From contig CM065297.1 in assembly GCA_032871835.1 (NCBI GenBank), positions 17,717,598-17,781,597 of the forward strand: a stretch of DNA of 64,000 nt. Direction: 5' to 3'. Positions 48,430 through 60,968 of this stretch are shown in pieces. Position 1 is the stretch's first letter. Each line of letters begins with the position of its first letter. The translations under genes and the position numbers were made by a program. The stretch comes from Dipteronia dyeriana. Taxonomy: Eukaryota > Streptophyta > Magnoliopsida > Sapindales > Sapindaceae. The notes under the pieces are model-generated. The model was given only the letters and a program-made list of their open reading frames with translations. It searched no databases and was not told the origin of the DNA.

Positions 48430-49340
48430 ATATGTTGAAAGTTCTGGTGATCAATGATTAGAAAATTGTATGATTAGTTGAGCTAATTTCATTGTCATTG
48501 GAAACTTCAATATATATAGGTAGATCATTTCATTACTTAAAAAAATTAAAATATAAATAAGTTGGTAAATGGGTATTTTTGATATTTTTAATGTAATATA
48601 AATTAAAAGAATTTTAAAAATTTAAATCATCTTCATTTTTAAAAAACTTAAATTATCTTCATTTTTAAAAAAAAAATTCAGTGTTTTCTTCTTTTTTTTA
48701 AAGAAAACTATTTTTATTTTTTTAAATTATCTTTATTTTAAATTTAAATTTAAATTTTTAATAAAAATAGTGTTTCTAAATTTATAATTTATAATTAAAA
48801 AGTGTTTTTAGAACTTTAAATCAAAATAATAATTAAAATTTTAAAAAATATTTTTTTTTTGTAAAAAGCGTAGTATTTTTATTAATATGTTAAAACTAAT
48901 TTAAAAATATAGAAGGTTTGAGTAGATAAATACATTATTACTTTATAAATGCATTTATGATAAATTGGAATCTCATTCTATCCATCCCTACTAATCGTGT
49001 CAATCCGTGACCCGTTAAGGTTAACCCGGACACGATACGATTATTAAACGGATTAGACGGATTGACCCGTTTAGTGATTCGACCCGTTTAGCCTCAACCA
49101 AAACCCATAATAATCATATTCGTGTCGTGATCCATATTGGCACCCTCTACCCCTTAAAAAAAAGAAGTTAGAATTTCGAATTAAAAAAAAAAGCCCACAA
49201 GAGACGTCGCTCGTGTAGACTCAACCACAGCTAAATAAGGGGGCAGCAATTGCTCCTTATAGCCTGACACGTGTCAGCCTGTGCCAAAGCTGGTATTTTA
49301 GAAAATCCTTGCAGGTCATTTTTACGATTTCACAATAAAC
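48430..49340. other. Spacer between copies 2 and 3
   Basis: Very AT-rich to 48980. At 48985-49150 there is an ACCCG/CGGGT-rich stretch (GACCCGTTTA repeated, CACGATACGA) resembling a terminus of a hAT-like element, but I cannot define both ends. The promoter of copy 3 must be in 49160-49380. Confidence 0.45.
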
Positions 49341-49380
49341 AGTGAACCAAAAACTGAAATTTCATTTTTCCCGCTCTGTG

Positions 49381-52300
49381 ATGGCAAATCCTGACCCTTC
49401 TCACTTCAACGAGCCTCTCCGACAGGAAGAAGAAGAAGCACAACAGCCAGAACTCGAAACGGCGGCCAACGCACAACTCCTCGACGAAGAAGACGATTCA
49501 GAATACGACGACGATGAAACTACTGATTTCGAAGAAGAAGAAGAAGAAGACGAGGAGGAGGACAGAGGCGGAGGGGAGCTGATTCTCGTTGAGGAATCGC
49601 CGCCTAGGGTTTCGGATTTTGTTCAGAGCAATGTCGGCGATGGAGAGAAGCGCAGGAGAGTGGAGAGAGGAGGAGAGAGTTGTTCATTGAGTGGGGAATG
49701 TTGTCAAGGTAGTCAGTGGAATCGGAGCGAGGTTGATGGATTGTTTTGCTCCATTTGTATGGACGTTTGGACCAATAATGGTGATCACCACATCAGGTGC
49801 CTGCAATTTCATTAATTTCTACTCTCCATCGAACTTGCAATGAATTTCATCTTCAGATTGTTGAATTCTCGTGTTTTACCTTGATTTCGTACCATTTATC
49901 ATTTACACTTGTATTTTAATTTAGGAAGATATTCCAGAAATTTTAACCATTCCATAAATACGTCGAAGAAGGATGGAAATATTGAGCCTCATTGTGGGGG
50001 TAAAATCTTTTTTTTTTTTTTTTTTTTTGCTTTTGAAAAATCTATAATTATAGATAATTACAGAAATATGTGGAACAAGAATGGGTACGATGGTTGAATT
50101 GACATTTTTTTCCTTACATTTTTGTTGTTGTTTGGGAATATCAGGCAATTAAGAGTGCATTCCCCTGCATTGCCTCTCTTTTTCATTTTATCAAATAAGC
50201 AACACGATGAAGATTGAGTACTTGTTCTTCCTCTCATCTTTTTTCGCTTTTACCCTTTCGTTTCCTTCCCTCCTATCAAATAGTATGCTGGCATCGGTAT
50301 GATTCTTAGCTTTTGAAGCAAAATTGTTACTATTAAGTTGATAACATTCATTCTTGTGCTACTTGTTTGATGAGTAGTAAAATTTAAAGGGTTTTATCTA
50401 TGGATATTTCCTTCTTGATATTTGTACAACATTCTGTTTCCCACTTGTCTGGATTCACAATTTATGGATGTTATATACTTTACATAAGAAGTATACATCT
50501 TTTTATTTAGTGATGATTAGTTATCTAAATTTCAATGTGATCATTCATTTATTTGTTTCATGCAAATGTTGAGTGCTGAGATATTACCCTAGTTTAACTA
50601 TTTGGGTCATCATTTTTTATGCTTACAGTTGTTGAACTGTTTTTTTTTTCACTACAGTTGTCTTCCTTGTGGGCACATATATGGTTTCGGTTGCATAAAA
50701 AGATGGTTACAACAAGGTCGTAGCTCAGGGAAGGTAGTGTTTGTTATTCATTTATGTCATAGTTTCCGGGAATGATTAGTGGTACTCATCTGATATATGT
50801 ATCTTATTTGTTTTCTGTTGTCTTTAGTGTCCTCAATGCAATCGGAAATGCTCATTGAAGGATGTTAGGAAACTATTTGCATCACGGATTGTTGCAATTG
50901 ATGAAGAATCACAAAAGGTCACATTGTTTCCCGAGCTTGATGCTTAAGGAGTTGTCCAGAAACCTAATTCTAATGATGGCCTTTCTTGTTTGCAGAGAAT
51001 GCGATCCCTTGAGGCTAAGTGTGCATCTCTTGAGAAGAAGGTAATAATTTTGACTGAAGAGATCAGATTAGATGGCTAGTTAATGTGGTTTGCTTTTCCC
51101 ATAGATGTGTTTGCTAATACAAGTAAAAATGCCCCGCCTCTGTTAAAAACTGATTATTTTGACTCAGTTACCTTACATCAACATAACTTGCTCATTTGCT
51201 GCAAAAAGGCATTGAACGGTTGTTTGTAAAATTGATTATTTTTCTTTTAATGAGAATGGCATTGTTATTTATATTGGTTCTTGTAGGGTGCTGATTGGTG
51301 TAACAAAGAAGCTGAATGGCAAAAGAGAGAAGCTGAGTTGAACCGTAAAGTTCAGCAGCTTGAAGAAGTATGCTTTCTAAGCTATATGTGCTTTCTGAGA
51401 GTATTTATTGAAAATGTTTCTGGAACTAGTACAATGAATACTAAGAAGTAAATTTTTTCTTACACTTTCGTGTACAAGTATATATCTTATCGACCATAGT
51501 TCATGTCTATGGGTGTTTTTCTTATGCAGTATGTCACCTATCCTGTTGAGTATTATTTTATTTTGTAAGTCATATTTTCAGTTACTCTATGCTTACAGTT
51601 TAACCAGTAAGACTTTGTTTTCTGGTTTGCTGAAGAAATACTTGTTATATCTTTGCATTCCCATATGCCTTCTTGTCCATGTTGTGTTTCAATTAATTAT
51701 TTTCCTTTTATTTTACCCGGAATCTGGGTGGGTGTGTGTGTGTGTGTTTTTTGTTTTGTTTTAATATCTTTCTGTTATGCTTTTGGGTTTCTAAGAATAA
51801 ATAGTTGGGTGTAAATGCGGGACCAAAAAGATTACACACTAAATTCACAAACTGTAACTATTGTAACACATTTTTGAGGATGAAGGTGTGAGTAGTAGCA
51901 TGGACCGATTACTTCTTTTGGTAGGACAGTAGTACTGCAGTATCTTTAATGTTTGCCTTTCCGGTTACTTTTGTGCTATAAAATTTTTGGCATTGTAGAG
52001 GACAGTTTTCTTGGAGAATTTGTTAGGAGATAGGAAGAGCAGGCAATCTTGTTTTGTTGCTGATGTTGGGAGCTTTCAAGGACAATCTGTGTCTGGTAAT
52101 CTTCTTTTTATAAGAAAGACCATTTGACTTTTCATAGTAATGTAAAGGATCGAAACTATGTTTTCACTATCTTTCCCTCTTTCCTTTTTGCCAATGATGA
52201 TAAAGTTTTTATGTATTCTGTAGGACCAAACTTCGGCTCAAATTTTTGTAGAGAAGGATCATCTATCTTTGTATTACAGGTGTGACATTTCTTGCCTTTC

Positions 52301-55300
52301 TTTCCTTTAAAATGTTTTTTTAACTCATTCATTCTCCCCTCTCTCCCTCTGCATATCTGCACAACATTAAATCTTTAAATCCATACAAGATGTGGATGAC
52401 AGGTGTGGGACTAAGCTTATATGTGTTCTCTTTTATCTGTGGGTAATCGATGAGTAAGGTTGCGTTTGATTTTTCGTTTGAAGACTGAATAGTGCTGAAT
52501 TATACTAAAGACTGAATAATGGTTGAAAACTAAAAACTGAAAACTGAATAACTTGTTTGATTTTTTTCACTGAAAACTGAATATAAGTAATAAGTTGTTT
52601 GTTTTTTTAAATTACAAATTTATGAAAATAAATACTTTTACATCCATGCCCTTTCAATTATTATTTGTTATATATTTATATTTTAATGTGTTCAATGTTT
52701 ATACGTGGAATTATAATAATATAATTATAAATTTATAACGAAAACCATATACTCTATCAATGTAAACATACCATAAAAATATGCTACAAACAGATATAAT
52801 TCAATTACAAACAGATATAATTCAATTATATATATATGTGTGTAAATTAACAAAATTAGTGTTGAATTTTGGAGTATTTCATCTAGGCATATAGAGATGA
52901 TATCGTGATGCTTGCGACACATGTAAAGTGCATGTAGTTTATGGTTAAGTTGGTTTAAGTTTGTTCGCAAAACCGTTTAATTTTTTTTTTTTGAAACTAC
53001 TAATTTTCTCCAATCACATAATATAAAATTAATCAAACTATGAGAAAAAAAAAGTCTTTATCGAAATATAAATAGAAGTCGAAATAGGTTTGAACACAAT
53101 AAAAAAAAAACATTAGATTCAAATGGAGATTTTGGAGTTTTGAAAAAACCAGGTTTTATGGCTACTAAAATTATTTAAATTGTAAGAAGAAAAAAATAAT
53201 AATAATATGGTTAAGGGTGTGAGAGAAGATAAAATAGGAAATTAGATCAGATTTGTGAGGATAAATTTGGAAGTTATAAATTAATATATATTCAGTTGAT
53301 TTACTGTTAAGTGAAGTGAAAAATTTTCACTTTTCATAACCAGTGATTTTAAAAGCCCATTCAGTGATTTTATCATATAAAAAATCAAACAAAACAACTT
53401 AATGACACACATTAAGTGCCATTAAATGTTAAGTGGAAAAATCAAACATACCCTTAAAATTCTTGGCTTGATGTCTGGGACATCATCTTTTCCAGACTGT
53501 TAGGACATTTTACATTTTTTAGTGTTATGATGACCATAATTCTTTTGCAATGTCTCAAACTCTTAGTTCTGATCTTTACTGTTTATCACTCATGCAATTG
53601 AACGTCATGGTTTCGATCCGTATAGGAAGAGTTACCAGTAAATGGTGCACGATTATTTGATGTTGGTGTGTCTAGTCAAATTCTGTTAATGGCCCGAAGG
53701 CTACCTGGGATTGCGGGAACACATTTACTTACCAAAGTAATTATCTTAGCTTTGACATAAATGTTGATTCAATAATATTTTATGTGTGTATCACTTTATA
53801 ACTGCTCTGATTGTTTCTGAAAACATGATGTTGCAGATGAGCTTGATACATCCTCACGAAAGTGAAGATATTTTACTTCCTTCCGGTACAAAAGCCATTA
53901 AGGACCTGCATTTTTCCCCTTTTAATAACAGCCTTGCTCTTTTTGCTTCATTGGGCAAGAAATTATCAGTTCTTAGGTAACACTACTCCTAAAGTAAGAA
54001 GTGTTTGCTTAGAATTTGCTATTTACATTTTTATTGACTTTCTCATCTCATTTGTTACAGCATGGAAAGCAACAATGTTGTTCTGAATTATGATCTTCCG
54101 GTAAAATTTCAATCTATTACTTGTGGTGTTACTGATTAAAGATTTTGAGAATAAGAATTCATATTCTTCTTGTTTCTTGACACATAAGAAAGAATATTCC
54201 TCTGTATGTTAAGTAGTGTTAAATAGATTACCTATTTGCATTGAAGTTGCTTTGAAGATCAGTGTTAAAATTTGTGGAAAATAATTTTTCCTTTCCTTTT
54301 TTTTATTTCTAGGCAATAAAAAATATTTGCTCATTTTTTGGTGTACAAAATTTCCCAACAATTATATAAAGAAACTGTCCAGAGAAATGCATCAAGAAAA
54401 CGATGAAAATCTGGAAATTTTCTTTTGAGATAAGTCCTCTGTTAACTCCTTACTTGAAAGATGGAACCATTTCCAAACATTTATGACATAAATCCTTAGT
54501 TTAATGGGTAAATTGTAGAAATCCAATTTTCAGGATGTCATTGAGGATATTTTGAAATGGCTTTCCAAGAAATAAGTTGTTTTGGATGGAAGGATATATG
54601 ATAAGAGACAATCAGGACTTCCGCACCCTCTTTTCCCAGCAAACAAACAAAAAGAACAAAAGGATACTAAATTTAGTAATGTATGGCGTTTGCCAGGTTG
54701 GTTGAATGTACGGCTATGGTAAATTCCAGTCATCATGATCTCATTGAAGATATTTTGTAATAAGAAGACATCACATAGAGTCCAGCTTGTTCTAATTTTA
54801 GCTGTTTAGGATTTGTGTTTTAAAACTTGTAAAGATACTTTTACATTGGACACCTTATATTTTTTGATTCAGTATCCAAGCTTCTACAATTGGATGTATA
54901 AATTATAGTTATTGTGCAGAATCAAATATGTTTTAACAATCATTCGTCTAGGCAGGGACTGCTCTTCTGGCTTGAAAATTTGAACTTAAGTTTGATTCAG
55001 CCCTAACTAAGATGATTTGCCTATTCATAAAATGCATCCAAACCTGTAGGTTGACCAGTTCAATGTTTAGGATAAGTTGGCTTTAGTTTGGTCCCTCTGG
55101 ACATAGCACAGCACCCAATATTTTGAAATGTTCTGGAGTTTGTAGAGTGCCATTTTAATAATGTACCAGATGTAAAGTCCTTTCTCTGAACTTTTTGGAA
55201 GTGTTATTTTTTAGGAGTTTGGAAGTGTTTCAAACTCTTTGACTTTTACATGCTTTTTCATACAACATTTGCTAGCTGGAAGCTATTGCTATTCTTAATA

Positions 55301-57665
55301 ACAGAATATCTTTAAATCTCAATTTTATACATCCAATTCAGTTTTCTGCATATTGCCAATGTATTTCCAGGCTGCTGCTTGGTCGTGTTCTTGGGATTAC
55401 AGTAGCTCACATTATATATATGCTGGACTACAGGTGCGACCCTTATCATTCTCTATATCTTGTTGATTCTCAAAAGGTTGCAATAACCTTCTATATTTTG
55501 TTCGTATTGTAGAATGGCTTGCTTTTGGTATTTGATATGCGTCAAACTATGTGGCCTGTGGAATCCCTGAAGGGGCCAACATGCAACCCGATTCATACCA
55601 TACAGCCTCTTTTACATGATTCAACTTTTCCATCCGGTGTTAGAACCCTTCTATCAGCCTCTTCAGTCGGCATGTGTCAATGGGACTTTGTTGGTGCTGA
55701 AGTTAGGTGAGCTGGTGTCATTTTGTTTTTGTATGCTTAATGTTTATTTGATATCTTTGTTTATCAACAAAGTCATGGATCTCACAAATTTCTTTTTCTT
55801 GATTCTTACAACTTTGGGTCAGCTATATGCACACACACAATCGTACACACACACCAATATACGTATGGACATGCACACATATATTAAATCTGATTATTGG
55901 TTGTTTTTTATCCACTCTTTGTTTCATTATTTGATGTGCCATCTTTAATGAAGAGTGAAGTTTACAATATATTGATCCATAGCTTTTTTATTCTTTGATG
56001 AGTTAGGTCTCTAGCCAACAACGAGATATAATTTTTTCGGATTGACTTTTCACCGGCTAAAACAATTATTACAAGCTTTAAATATCATATCTTTGCTTAA
56101 GCTATGCATTTTATTGATCGGACCCCAGTATCATGAAGCAGTTCATCCTTTCTAGAATTAAACAATTGGTTCGGTAGAACTGTTATTCTGGATTTTTAAC
56201 CACATCCAGAAAAAAAATCATAATTTATATACTGTACCATTAAATGAGTAGATGTTCGAAGAATCGTTTGATTTTAAACTTCTATTTTCAATCCTGAATA
56301 ATTCTATCTCGGTTTTCGTTTTTCTTTTCATTATAATTGAACTATGACTTTGAATTTTAATTAGCACAGAAGACTGCAAGTCTACAAATAGAATTTCAAA
56401 TAACTTGCAATCCTTGATGGACAATATTGTGTAAAGGTGGTGGTGACTGAAAATGCCTGAGCATTGAGGAATACCATTGTGAGTGATGATAACATGAATA
56501 CATGATAAGTACTTAACCTATCTGGTATAATCCATATAACTTCTTTTTATTTTTCCCTTTAAAATATGTTTATCTGAATGTTCCATAATTTACATTCAAT
56601 ATCTTGTTGGTATCTTTTTCTTGATAATTAAACGTGTGTAATAATTTTTTGTTTTAAATACAGTATAGTTAATGAAGGTTAGTAATACTCATATTGAAAG
56701 GTGGGTGTTTATCATGTTGTCATCGAACATTTTTTATTTAAATAAGAAAAATAACCTTGAACTCGTTTCCACGGTTAATAGAATGTAACTCTAGTAAAAA
56801 ATCAATGTCTCTGCTAAAATTAATAGAAATATTTATACTCTTCTATTGATTAAAAGTCCCGTTAACAATATCTTAACCACCACAAATGTGCTATATTGCT
56901 TAATATGAACTCATTGAGCTACCATATGAGATGGTCAATGGCAGGGCTTTTGCTTTTCTTTTTTGTTATTTTCATTTCTTTTCTTTTACATAACTATTTA
57001 GAACTGGTCATTGCCATTTGTGTGACAGATTGTTTGAATGATGTCATTTGAGATAAGAAATGCAAATGTTTGTACCCTCACTAATGATTTGAAGATCATC
57101 TTATTATGTTAACTTAATTGTTGCTGATACGTAATTGCTAGTTCTAACAAAATCTTGATCACTGCAATGAAGGTCATACATGGTTCCTGAAACAGAGAAT
57201 CAAGGGGTTTGTATTTCTCTTGCTTATTGTCCTAGCAGTGATGACATCGTTGCTTCATTTCGTCCCAGAGTTGAAACGTTCAACGAGATAGCCGTCTCTC
57301 AACCTGTATTGATTCCTTCCCCTATTATTGGGCAAGGGATACCAGGCTCCCGAGTTCTTTTGAAGAAAGAGGGAATTAACCATTACCTAAAGTTGGGTTC
57401 TTCGATCACTATGGTGAATGATATTCGACTTCCAAAATCTACTATTATAGACATAGGGAACCAGAAACGGTTGTTTGCATCTGCGGAAGAAGTTTCAAAT
57501 GAGCTAATCTTGCACGAGTTGCCATCTTTTTCAGCTGTTCAATATCTTGAATCGCGGAATCATCAGCATCCTTTTTGTGATGTAAAGCATACAAATGTCA
57601 ACAGCCAAGGTTTACTTAGCTGTTTAAGTGAGGATACATTGCAACTTTACACTAGCAGCCTCTGA
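49381..57665 (+). CDS. RFWD3: RFWD3-type E3 ubiquitin ligase (RING, coiled coil, WD40), copy 3
   Basis: Thirteen exons: 49381-49796, 50658-50733, 50828-50917, 50996-51040, 51287-51367, 51999-52095, 52224-52279, 53626-53736, 53837-53976, 54061-54100, 55371-55433, 55513-55706, 57173-57665; 633 residues, frame intact. In animals RFWD3 ubiquitinates RPA and RAD51 at stalled forks and crosslinks; a similar nuclear repair role is inferred. Features: acidic N-terminus (17-64); RING with C123, C126, CGH at 143-145, C151, and CPQC at 165-168, Gly148 standing at one usual ligand position as in the family; coiled coil 195-236; then a beta-propeller region from about 288 with HPHESEDILLPSGTKAIKDL, LHFSPFNNSLALFAS, AAWSCSWDYSSSHYIYAGLQ, NGLLLVFDMRQTMWPVESL and MCQWDFVGAEV. 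The start MANPDP is conserved in copy 2; the ATG at 49342 is upstream in the same frame but less likely. Intron 7 holds a MITE. Confidence 0.9.
52457..53454. mobile_element. 998-bp MITE in intron 7 of RFWD3 copy 3
   Basis: Terminal inverted repeats: AGGTTGCGTTTGATTTTTC on the left, AGGGTATGTTTGATTTTTC inward from the right. TA (possibly TAA/TTA) flanks both ends at 52455-52456 and 53455-53456. The interior has CTGAAAACTGAATAA repeats near the left end and CAGTGATTTTA units near the right. No transposase. Confidence 0.82.
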
Positions 57666-57669
57666 CATA

Positions 57670-58255
57670 ATAAGGTAACTAACTCTTCATTCACACATTC
57701 ATGCCATTGTTACTGCCTATTGACTCCTTGTTGATCATGTGATTAGTTATTTAGTTATATGATTTTGCAATAAATCCAACTAACTTTTGTGCATCTAAAC
57801 TGAGTTTTGTTGCAGGTTTCTGAATCCTGTTAATCAGTAATCAGCAGATTCAGCGCTTGTGTGTTTTTGTATTAAAGAACTATGCCCATGTGAGTCAAAA
57901 TTTTGTAAAATCTGGTATACTAGCGAGTTATAGATTGTATTATAGCATGCCAATAAGAGGTGGATTAGGTTATAGGTGAAGTTGATCTTTGGCTCTTTGG
58001 TACTAGAAGAGAAAGAGCTTGTATGTTAGCATTTTATGTAATATTATCATTTATGCTCTTAATTTATGTCAAAACGAAAAAAAGGGTACAATTAATTTCC
58101 TTGGTGTGATCCAACTAAAGAAAAAAAATCCTTATTGCTTTTCAAGATTCCAGTTTAACTTTTCAGCGTGCATAATTCTGGAACATCATGGGCTGGTTGC
58201 AAACGTAAAAAGAAGAGTAATCTCAATTCATCGGTGTTTTTAAACATCTAATATT
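57670..58255. other. 3' flank of RFWD3 copy 3
   Basis: Contains the probable 3'UTR (a possible 3'UTR intron between GTAACT at 57676 and CAG near 57815). No other gene is seen. Confidence 0.5.
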
Positions 58256-58259
58256 TTTG

Positions 58260-58857
58260 TGTTGTAAAAATATGAAGACATGTATATGAAGTAAAGAAAT
58301 CAGATGGAAGATAACACGAGAAAAACATGTAAGCATTATATAAAAGATAATTAAATATCGTATTGTATGAATAAATATGAATTAACGCGTATTTGTAAAC
58401 GTAACGGAAAACAATCAAGTTATAGAGAATTTCAATATCGAATCCATAATAGCGCAATAACCTGAAAAGAAAATAAAGAAAATAATAGAGTGTCTTCTAT
58501 TATCTTCTCACCTTTCTCATATCGTTTAATGAGGAGACAATTCTGTTATACGTTATGTGAGTGAGACCCCCTTATATATATAGTATAGCTTTCTAGAATC
58601 CTAACCCATAAAGGATTCTTAAAACCCTAATAGGATGGCTAGTCCTAAAAGAAATACTAGATCATATATATACAATAACTCATACCATATCATACATATT
58701 TAATGTAGCTAAGGTGCACCGAGCCCAATAATATTGATCACATTAATAACGAGCTTTATCCAGTTAAATCTTACTTAAACATTCCAATCAATTTAGTTTT
58801 CATAAACTCAAAATATAATGTAATATGTTACTCACAATTTTTTTAAAAAATCTTACA
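58260..58857 (-). repeat. LTR remnant of a third Copia element, minus strand
   Basis: Read on the minus strand, GTGGGAGAA (58858-58866) is a Copia polypurine tract. It is followed by an LTR starting TGTAAGATTTTTT and ending in ATTTTTACAACA at 58260. About 250 bp of probable internal 3' sequence remain at 58858-59100. No second LTR is seen, so the element is truncated. Confidence 0.6.
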
Positions 58858-59109
58858 TTCTCCCACTTGAGCTACATAGACATTATTATTTTAGATTTAA
58901 AAATTCATTTTAGAAAACGACTCTCCGAATTGACACACTATTATATGTGGTCACAAAGAATGTTTAAGAGAGTAACATCTTCCTTCTCTTTAATCCAATA
59001 GAACCTTAAGCATCTAACAACAAAGATCATTACATTTTCAATAGACATAAGACCATATGTCATCAAAATACCCTTAGCTCTCTCTACCTACTTGGGTAAA
59101 ATAGTATAT

Positions 59110-60831
59110 ATGTTTGGTATGGAAATTACATGTAGATATGATTGTAAGTTCCTCAGTTTTTGATTGGCTCATTTCGTTGACAACCACATTTGAGGATTAA
59201 TGTGTAAGGGTAGTTTAGGCCATCATTGCTCAAGACCTAGCTCAAGCTTCAAAAGGCAATTCACTTCCTTAACCTTGTTTGAAGAGTTTTAGTGCACACA
59301 CACACTCTCATGCATGTTTTTGATCATCTTGCATGAATGCTTAATTGTCATAATTGTCATAATTGTGTGCCCTTTTGCCATAACTCTTGCTTGGGTGTTT
59401 GTTGTTTTTAGTTTACCCTTAAAAGATCATTTTCCCTTTGACCAAGGCCGGGACCGCTCCCTGTGTATTGCCTCTGCCGCGGTATGCACATCGGTGTTCT
59501 TCAGGTGTTGCACGCTGCTGCTACCGCGGCCTGTGCACGTTGCATGCACATCAGTCTCCCAAGCGGAGTTTCCCAGTGATGCACCTTTGGCTCTACCGTG
59601 GTCTGGACATTGCCTGTACCGCGGTCCAGACAGCGGAGATTTCCAAGCGATGCACCGCTCGTAATACCGAGGTCTGGACACTTGCCTAGGTCACGGCACG
59701 TACAACGGTCACGACGGGAATCAGCTGCCTTTTGTTAAAAAAGACGCCATTTCGTGTAGGGCATAATATATATATGTTCTCTTCTCTTCTCTTTGTGTGG
59801 GTGAGTCCAAGAAGCCATTTTTACTCACCAAACTTTTCTTGAGAGAGAAATTGACTCCAAGAGAGAGAGAGCTCCCAAGAACCCATCTCGACTCAACCAA
59901 ACTTCAATCCATGAGCATCGAGCATATTCCAAGTATGGTTTTTCTTGTGTGTCATTGACTATGTAATCTCTACATGCCCTAGAATTTCTTATTCAATTCT
60001 TATGACATGTTTGCCTAGGTTTAGCAATTATTGTTCATTAAATGTATGTTATTGAGTTTAATTGCATTTATAACATGCTTGAGTTCTTGATTGTTGGTTG
60101 AGATTTATATTTTGTGATAGTTAGGGTTTGTGACCATTTTGCCCTCCTAGCTAAATCTTTGTGCTTTGCATTTAGATATTGTTTAAGACTCATTGATTGC
60201 ATTATAGTCCTTGCCATGTTTTATGACAACATGTGTTTATTGGCTCTTCGTTTGATAACTAGGATATATTGTTGCATAATTATATCTAGTTAAGTCTTAA
60301 TGAACATTCATTTAGACATTGATATCTAGGAATTGTACTTAGTGACATTCTTAAATTCCTAAATAAGCATTTAGTGTTGGCTAGCATTACTTGCATGTTT
60401 GAATATTTTATCATATTCACTTAGGTTGTGTTTGACTCTTCATTGAGGTTAAGTCTTATGACTAAGTGGTTAGGGCACAAGCAAATAGATCAAGAATCAC
60501 TATTAAGGCCGTTGGGTTGAGTGAAAGGGTTAGTAACTGGAGGGTGTGACAAGAGGTCAACCTAGGTTGTAAATTTTTATTCAATAGTGGATTTGAGGAT
60601 CTAACGTGGCGCACATATCAACCCGTGGTTTTTCCCATTAGAGGGTTTCCACGTAAATATTTTGTGTTGTTATTGTTTTAAGCATAATTGATTTTATTGA
60701 ATGCTTGTTTACTCAGGGTAATTGTGTTAATATTGATTAATCAAAAAATCAGTAATTGATTCGATTAAAACCTATTCACCCTCCCCTCCTCTCTCTAGGT
60801 TATAGACACACACTTTATTAGGGAACTTTCA
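59110..60831 (+). repeat. 5' LTR of a SIRE-like Copia element (C); left edge uncertain
   Basis: Ends GGGAACTTTCA directly before the primer-binding site. The left end is uncertain because no second LTR is inside the window; TGTTTGG at 59110 is a candidate. Holds a GC-rich repeated block at 59450-59710 and a TATA-like stretch (ATAATATATATATG) near 59763 that could serve transcription. Confidence 0.6.
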
Positions 60832-60833
60832 AT

Positions 60834-60845
60834 TGGTATCAGAGC
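60834..60845 (+). other. Primer-binding site of element C
   Basis: TGGTATCAGAGC, complementary to initiator Met-tRNA, two bases after the LTR end. Confidence 0.92.
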
Positions 60846-60968
60846 TGGTGCCTAGATATACTTAGGTGATCCGTGCTCCGTGTGTGTCTAGCTTGGTGCA
60901 TTTTGATTGTTTGATTTTGCTTGGTTGTTTTTGCATTTCATTTGCATCTCATTTATAACCCAAACACT

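Noticed and set aside
48985..49150. Possible hAT element from ACCCG/CGGGT-rich repeats
   Set aside because: Only one terminus-like end is visible and no duplication, so it is mentioned within the spacer and not called as an element.
59314..59689. Three overlapping open frames in the LTR of element C
   Set aside because: They follow the GC-rich repeat block and have no recognisable domain.
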